Positions 58,301-64,000 of a stretch of DNA of 64,000 bases are shown piece after piece. Position 1 is the stretch's first letter; the number at the start of each line of letters is the position of its first letter. The notes beneath the pieces are model-generated. The model saw only the letters and a list, made by a program, of their open reading frames with translations. It ran no database searches and was not told where the DNA came from. This DNA is from Rhynochetos jubatus (taxonomy: Eukaryota > Chordata > Aves > Eurypygiformes > Rhynochetidae), in contig CM050664.1 in assembly GCA_027574665.1 (NCBI GenBank), positions 15,960,774-16,024,773 of the forward strand, written 5' to 3'. A program made the position numbers and the translations under genes.

Positions 58301-61300
58301 GGCCAGGCTGGATGAGGCTGTGAGCAACCTGGTCTAGTGGAGGGTGTCCCTGCCCATGGCAGGGGGTGGGACTGGATGGTCTTTAAGGTCCCTTCCAACC
58401 CAGACCAGTCTGTGACTCTATGTAATGAATCATTTGATGTTAAACCATCAGTATCCTGCCACCTTAGTATTCTTCATCAACCACCACCTTTGTTTAGACC
58501 TCACCAGGCACTTGGGACAAATGGGAAGGGCAGGAAAATGAAGGTAAGCAAATTGTCTTGGCCACATTTTTTGTCATCTAAGGTGCCAGTTTCTCTTAAT
58601 GATACCTGAATTTTTAGCTAAAATATACAGGGTGATTTTTTTTTTTTGAGGTGTAAGTGGAGATGTTATTGCATCTTCTGTGTGAAGAAAGTGGAGACTT
58701 TCACAGACTATTTGAGAATTAAATATCCCTCGTCATACTGCCTGTGGTCTGTATTCCTTGGGGGAAGCTGAATGAGTTCAGCTTTGAAAGTTGGTAAACA
58801 GTGGGCAAAAGCAGCTTGAATCTGTATGGTAGCCAAGCACAAAGCTCCTTTCACAATCCAATTTTGATTGTAATCTGTGTCAGCAGGACTTCTTGTCTGG
58901 CTAAGGCGGAAGATGTGCTGAAACAGTGTTTTCTGTACTTAGGGATGTTGCCTTGCTGTCATCTTCACAAAGTTCTCAAAGGATGGACATGGTGAGATTA
59001 CAGTGCCTGCCCGAGCCTGTAACCGTGTACCTAGACTTAAGAGACGCTAAACCACAGAAGTCGCTGATATTCCCTGATGAGAAACAAAGGTAAATTCTGG
59101 TTTTATTGTTAGCGAGAAGTGGTAAATAGAAATAGTGGTAAACTGAAACCTCTCTGCATCTCATACTTGTGAAACATAACTTCAAGTGTTCTCTTCTTCC
59201 ACACCGTAGTAGGAAGGCATAGCCCGTGTGAGAATAACTCGTCTCTGAACAAGTGACTGTGTGGGGATGCAGGCAGCACAGAAAGGACGTGCAAATCATC
59301 CAGGGAAATAACATTTAAAAGCTTCCATCTATAGAGGAGTGGGCTGTGGCTGCAAAGCTATGCTTGCAGCTGAGCTGGGCTAGCATTCTGACAGCACTGT
59401 GTATAAAACAGATGTCCTTGACTACATTCCTGGGCAAGAAACTGTAGGTGCTGATTTCAGTCTTGGGTGATAACAGGGCCTTATATAGTCCATTATGGAG
59501 GGCCAAATTATTCTCAGTCTGCAACAGATTCTGGGAAATGTGTCCTTTTCCCCAAGGGCGAAGGGTGCCTGAGGTAGCTGTTCCTTCTCAGGTATCCTTC
59601 TCAGGACATTTGCAGCAGCCATGGCTTGAAGAAACCTTGAAGTTCATAAACAGCTAACACATCTTGATACAGTTGCTTGCTTTTTTTTCTTGCTAGAGTA
59701 ATAGTGTAAAGAACTATTCATAACACCTGGACATCTTCCCTGAAAGTATCTCTTCCTTTTTCATAATAGCTCTAAATTTGCATCGTAGAAATGAGGAAAA
59801 GCCAACACCCACTTGGAACAGAGTTAACTAATATGATCTGCTTTGTTTCATAGTGCAAGCGACAGCTCCGCTGAAGAAGAGGAGACTATGACAATTAAGG
59901 ACCAAGCAGAAGTGAGAATGTAAGATTTGGTTTTTTTACCAGGACCCTATTCAAATGATGCGATGTTAATTTTTACTGAAACTAAAATGATTGCCCTAGC
60001 AGTGATTAGAGTAAGAGCCCTTGTACGGAAATATCCGCGTTCCTGGTCTTCACTGCAAAAAAGCGCAGTAATGAAATGGCTTCAGTCTGGCCCCAGGAGA
60101 TGCTCTTCTGTTGCGTGGTAAAGATACGAATCCGGGCAGTAGTTGTTGGTCCTTGAGGCAGCATAGCACCTTGCTCCTGTACAGCTGCATGGAAACCGCT
60201 CTGAAGACACACAGAGTAGGCCTGGGTGGCTGGGAAATCTGACTCTTTCTCCAGAGAGTTTGAGTGACATGAGAACTATTTTTTAAATGACTTGGAATAG
60301 TCTAGAATAGATCATGATTTAAAGAGACTATCGAATACACTGTGTAGGCTGGGATACTCTCAATTCTCCTTAATTGGGAGGAGGAAGAGGAAAAGGGGAA
60401 AGGGGAGAGAATGTGATGGATGGAATCCTAAACTGTAAATTCTTCAGTATGCACAGATGCCAGCCTTCTCTTGTTGCTAAACTTGGGACTTGATTCATAC
60501 CCATAGGTTTTCAGCCATTTGTTTAATGTGAAGGAGATATGTCAAGTTTTAAACATCTTACTACATTTGTGCTCTGGATTGCATTTAGGAGTCTGATGCA
60601 TGTAAGTTCACATTACAGCAGTGCAGAGGACAAGCAGAACACTTGTTTTGTCGTGCCAGCAATTACTCTTTTTTAGTGGTTTGAAAGAATAAATGATTCG
60701 ACAAGGAACGGAGCCTAAACACTCAATATAATTTAGAACTCTAATCCAAAGCCAGCATAAAGCAGGACAAGATGATGCTTTGGGAACTCTCACTGGCATT
60801 GATGCAAATGCAGAAACTGCATCAGTGTAAATCTGGAGTGATGGAGAGCAGAGCTTAGCTGATTGGATTTTGATTCGTTTTAATGTTGCTAAAGAACATA
60901 CACAAATGAAATGCCTGGCAAAGGTTATTTGGTTCTCTTTCTGGCAAAGAAAATGTCACGGTCTCAGCAGGGCAAGATTCTGATCTCATGCACAAGGGGC
61001 CACTCTTATCTGGACAGAGTTATTACAGGGCTACATATTCTGTAGTACAATATACCTACTCACTGGGGCCTTGGGGGGTTAGTCATCTTGATCTCCAGGC
61101 ACTTTCTTAGCCTAGAAAATATGCTGTTGGTTTATCCATGGAGTGGTTGGGGAGTCATTGCCATCTCTAGCACTATATCCATAAGGCTGCTCTCCAATAC
61201 ATGGCGCCCTCCTAAAATCCCCACTACATTGATATGATGGTCCTGCATATGATGGCAGGAGAAATGAGGTCCTTAAGGAGAAAGAGTATTCTCCATCTGG

Positions 61301-62441
61301 CTTTTTTTTTTTTTTTGTTCAGAGAAGCATAGGTTTAGTTAAGTACAGCGGTACGACGCTGTGTGCTCATACGCACCACCTACCATCAATAGCCAACTCA
61401 ACCTCTTATGCAGCCCATGTACTTTTCAGCTACCACTAAAATAAGGTATGTTATTTGCTCACAATCACCAGATGAGCAGTATTGCTGTAGCAGGTGACTT
61501 GGGAGACTCATTGAGCAGAATCGTCATGACAGGACGCTTCACAACAGAATACTATCAATCACAACACTGTGGTTGCTAACAGTTCAGCAGTTTCCTTAAC
61601 TTGGAGGAGACACAGATGAAATGAGGCCAAACACTCAAAATTCCTAAGAATTATTAGAACTTTTTTTCCATATGTATTTGAATCCCAAACCCTGTATCAA
61701 AAGGGGACGAGAATCTGCAGGTGTGTTAAGTCTGAAATGCAGAAGAGGTAAGTAAGCTCAGATTCACGTTCTGTCACCGTAGTGGTTTATGTGTTGCCTG
61801 TGTGCTGGTGCTGCTGTCACCAATAGCTATTATTTGTGTAGATGCCCAGTCCTTGTTTTGAGCTGTCGCTCACATGAGAAGTTCCTTCGAGTTTGAATTT
61901 ATTCACATAATGCTTTATTAAATCACTTTTTTTTTTTTTTTTTTTCAGGAGGAATTGCTCAGGGAAAAGCTTGCTACTGCAACAACTCCATACAGCCCAT
62001 AAAGAAGCCTCAGAGCTTCTCCATAAAACATCTACTCCGGCGGAAAAACTTGAAGGCATAAAACAGGATCCAGAAAGTCTGGAAGAGATAGTATCCTCTA
62101 AAATAAGTCAAACCCAATATTTTAATGTGAGGCAAGAGACAAATGATGTCATTCCCAGGAAACTGATGAGATTGAAGTTAGAGACAATAAATACCCCCTT
62201 GTCAAGCCATGAGGGCAATGGAGCTGGCATAGAAAAAGAAAACAAACCAGAAGCTGAGAAGGTTCAAAGTTCAGGAAATACTCCAGAGTCTCCTCTAACT
62301 ACAGCAGAATTGCCAAGGTATCACACAAGAAAAGTCATCACTGGTTTTGGTTATGGCTTATCTACTTGTCTAAGATTAAAGAACGTTCCTTATCTGGTCC
62401 ATAAGTTGGAGCAAAAGGACGTGTCTGGTTTTGTTACCTAG
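52381..62441 (+). CDS. DNAAF8: DNAAF8 (C16orf71/DAAP1), nine coding exons visible, 3' end uncertain
   Basis: DNAAF8/DAAP1 acts in cytoplasmic dynein-assembly particles (DynAPs) of multiciliated cells and stabilises outer-arm dyneins. Exons: 52381-52527, 54828-54941, 55739-56233, 57322-57430, 57746-57881, 58468-58543, 59004-59089, 59854-59919, then 61949 onward. Phases join at every junction. The ATG at 52381 opens MASEGQSGGTEHP. Motifs shared with human C16orf71 are AAILAAVKDQLPSLDSD, SDGELFIFHRE with LIPDLSEEL, ERRKLIETKILSKII, PEPVTVYLDLRD (human PTIFIDLRQ), an acidic SSAEEEE patch and GKSLLLQQL. It is largely disordered, with no enzymatic domain. Read through, the ninth exon stops at 62441 (573 aa; human about 520). 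A donor-like AG/GTATCA at 62317 could instead lead to further exons, possibly at 63751 or beyond the edge. Exon 6 start and exon 8 donor were chosen by phase. Confidence 0.88.
52528..54827 (+). other. DNAAF8 intron after the first coding exon
   Basis: The intron runs from the donor ACA/GTAAGC to the acceptor TTTGTTTGCAG. No exon was seen. A GC-richer patch at about 54,100-54,480 with a TATTTAAG box may be an old mobile-element fragment, but no family could be named. Confidence 0.6.
54942..57321 (+). other. DNAAF8 introns flanking the long third coding exon
   Basis: Two introns, 54942-55738 and 56234-57321, separated by the 495-nt exon 55739-56233. Acceptors are CTACCTGCAG and CTTCTTTCAG. Plus-strand AATAAA at about 56,313 lies in the second intron and is not expected to be used. 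Nothing else was recognised. Confidence 0.6.
58045..58425 (+). repeat. CR1 LINE fragment, 3' end, in a DNAAF8 intron
   Basis: Same subfamily as the copies at 17.1 and 42.6 kb: CAGTACCTGAAGGGGC, then CATCAGGAAGAAATTCTTC and CTGGATGGTCTTTAAGGTCC, ending GTGACTCTATG. It is inserted in the sense direction between the exons ending 57881 and starting 58468, and nearly fills that 586-base intron. Confidence 0.93.
59920..61948 (+). other. DNAAF8 intron 8
   Basis: AT-rich intron between the donor AT/GTAAGA and the acceptor after a run of 19 T. T-runs also occur near 61303-61316. No exon, repeat family or RNA gene was recognised. Confidence 0.6.
61927..61951 (+). other. T19 polypyrimidine tract and tandem acceptor of DNAAF8 exon 9
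   Basis: Nineteen consecutive T lead straight into CAGGAG, a tandem NAGNAG-type acceptor. Use of the first or second AG keeps the frame and adds or omits one arginine. Confidence 0.6.
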
Positions 62442-64000
62442 AAAGGCAGCCAATCCTGGAAGCTATTGCTTAAAGGTTTAGAGGCAGCCAGGCTTAGTAC
62501 ACCAGAGAATTGGCCTGGGATTAGACATGCAATGGCGCTTCTGGCATAGTAAATCCAGCCATTTGCTTGAGGTTTTATCCTATGTAAGAGGAGAATAACA
62601 CTGTATTGATCTCCTCTATGAAGAACAGTACTGAGATCTGCTAAGCATGGCATTGTGGAAGAAAGGACTGGAAGGGTCTGTCTCCTTGTGCCAATACAGA
62701 GTGAGGAAAAATTTAATCCTTTCTTGGCAGATCTTTATATAACTTGGTCCTGAAATCCTCAGTGGCGAGGATTCCTTGACTCCCCAGGTAGTATATTTTG
62801 CTGCTTAATTATCCTTACAATTGTAAAGCTTTTCCCTAAGTCTAGTTTAAATTATCCTGTCTCCAATTCAAGCTTATTTTTTGTTGTGTTCCCATGAGGT
62901 ATGGGAAATCGTTTATTCTGTTTCTCAGCATAAAAAGCCTTTTATAAAGTGGAAGATGTATCATGTTTCCTCTTGTAACTTTTTTCCCCAAACAAAGCAA
63001 TTCTGACTTTCTGACATCAAGAAATGTGCAAGAGCTTAGAGGACAAAGTACACCCTGAGGAAAGGGTTATACCACAGGAATATCTCGGAAGGCTCTAAGA
63101 AAAAGAGGAATAAGAATGCTCTCAACTGAGGAAAGAGCAGAGTTATTTGGGCCTCTGCCTCCTTGGGCTTAGTTTAATGTAGTGTATTCTGCATAAGGTC
63201 TAGTTTTAAAGTGAAATCAGGTGGTTGCCTTCTGCACCTACCCAGCTATTTGGGAGAGCTCTATTGTACTGACTTTTCAAAGGTTATATCCCGCCTGCTA
63301 TTTTCAGAGTTAAATTTAACATTTTGACTTATGCGCCCTTGAAAGAAGTAGAATCTGCCTGCTCCAGAGACTATTGCTTTTTCAGCGTTAAACAGTTGCC
63401 TGCCCTACCACTTAGACACTTCAGCTGCTGTGTACTTGGTTTAAATGGCAGATGGCTGGTTGCAGGTTTGTTTCTCTATGGGATTCCTGACATTAAAGCT
63501 CATTGCTCCCATCCGTTCTGTAAAACTCCATTTCGTCTCCCTGCTAGCCTGCCGCATTGATGGCAGACCGTGGCTTGGCAAGAATCTGGCTTATTTATTG
63601 TTGCTGAGTAATGGCTCACAATGATTTTAATGAATTTCAGTTTTCTTTCTTACTAGTCTGTTGTTGGGGCACCTGGGGCTTGAAGAATTCAGAAGAAATT
63701 GAACTTAATGTTTGCCAGGAATGGCAGATGAAATCTTTCTGCAGACATCAAAATGCAGAAAGATGGAAGGCCTTGGCTCAGGGGGAAACTTGTCACTGTG
63801 TTAGAGCAGATACGAAAGAGAGTGAGAGTGAGAATTTTGGTGTGGAGAAGGGAAGTGAAACATCACAAACGCCTCTGCTCAAGGGAGTTCCGGTCTCCAA
63901 ATAGATTGTCACCACATATCAGAAGTTTGAGGTCTGCTCCTTTTCTTTGTTTTTTTTTTTTTTTCTAGAGAGATGATTTCATCCACTGACAGGTTCTTGT
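62442..64000 (+). other. Right end of window: possible further DNAAF8 exon(s)
   Basis: An acceptor-like CTTTCTGCAG before 63751 opens a frame in the phase needed after the 62317 donor. It reads HQNAERWKALAQGE and stops at 63904. It shows no clear match to the human C-terminus, so it is only a candidate. The rest is AT-rich, with a T-run near 63,951-63,964. Confidence 0.25.

Noticed and set aside
58980-59003. Alternative earlier starts of DNAAF8 exon 7 (after TTAG or CAAAG near 58,940-58,985)
   Set aside because: Those acceptors break phase with the preceding exon. Only ATTACAG at 59003 gives phase 0 and keeps the PVTVYLDLR match.
1-64000. CRISPR arrays, operons, integrases or prophage
   Set aside because: The window is vertebrate nuclear DNA with spliced genes and CR1 elements. 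No regular repeat-spacer array or bacterial gene was seen.

Overview
This is nuclear DNA from a bird. The evidence is compact GC-rich genes, CpG-island promoters, at least five 3'-end fragments of the CR1 LINE family (the dominant avian retroposon), and vertebrate genes with small exons that can be assembled by splice signals and phase. Species cannot be told from the sequence. There are no bacterial operons, CRISPR arrays or recognisable RNA genes.

Layout, left to right. (1) 1-6266, minus strand: the first three coding exons of CLUAP1 (IFT38), an intraflagellar-transport gene that runs off the left edge. (2) 6.3-23.7 kb: a gene desert with one CR1 fragment (17.1-17.4 kb). (3) 23.7-30.8 kb, plus strand: a complete 13-coding-exon class B GPCR of the glucagon receptor family, best assigned to the glucagon-like receptor branch (GCGLR/GRLR) that mammals lack. 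Its CpG promoter sits beside a 102-bp tandem repeat, and one intron holds a minisatellite. (4) 30.8-34.6 kb: intergenic or 3' UTR sequence between convergent genes. (5) 34.6-46.6 kb, minus strand: a complete 15-coding-exon ANKS3 (ankyrin repeats, SAM domain, coiled coil; 659 aa), with untranslated or poorly understood upstream exons reaching a CpG island near 51.1 kb. (6) 51.7-64 kb, plus strand: DNAAF8 (C16orf71/DAAP1), an axonemal dynein assembly factor, divergent from ANKS3; its last exon is not settled.

Three of the four genes work in cilia: CLUAP1 in IFT-B, ANKS3 in the nephronophthisis/ANKS6 module, and DNAAF8 in outer-arm dynein assembly. Near-consensus RFX X-box motifs lie just upstream of CLUAP1 and in the ANKS3/DNAAF8 promoter island, so these genes may share RFX/FOXJ1-type control. 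The receptor stands apart functionally. It ends tail-to-tail with ANKS3, with a perfectly palindromic double poly(A) signal between them.

Subfamily assignment of the receptor, the upstream ANKS3 exons and the 3' end of DNAAF8 are the least certain points. Every coding model was built by eye from splice signals, phase and remembered family similarity, with no database search.
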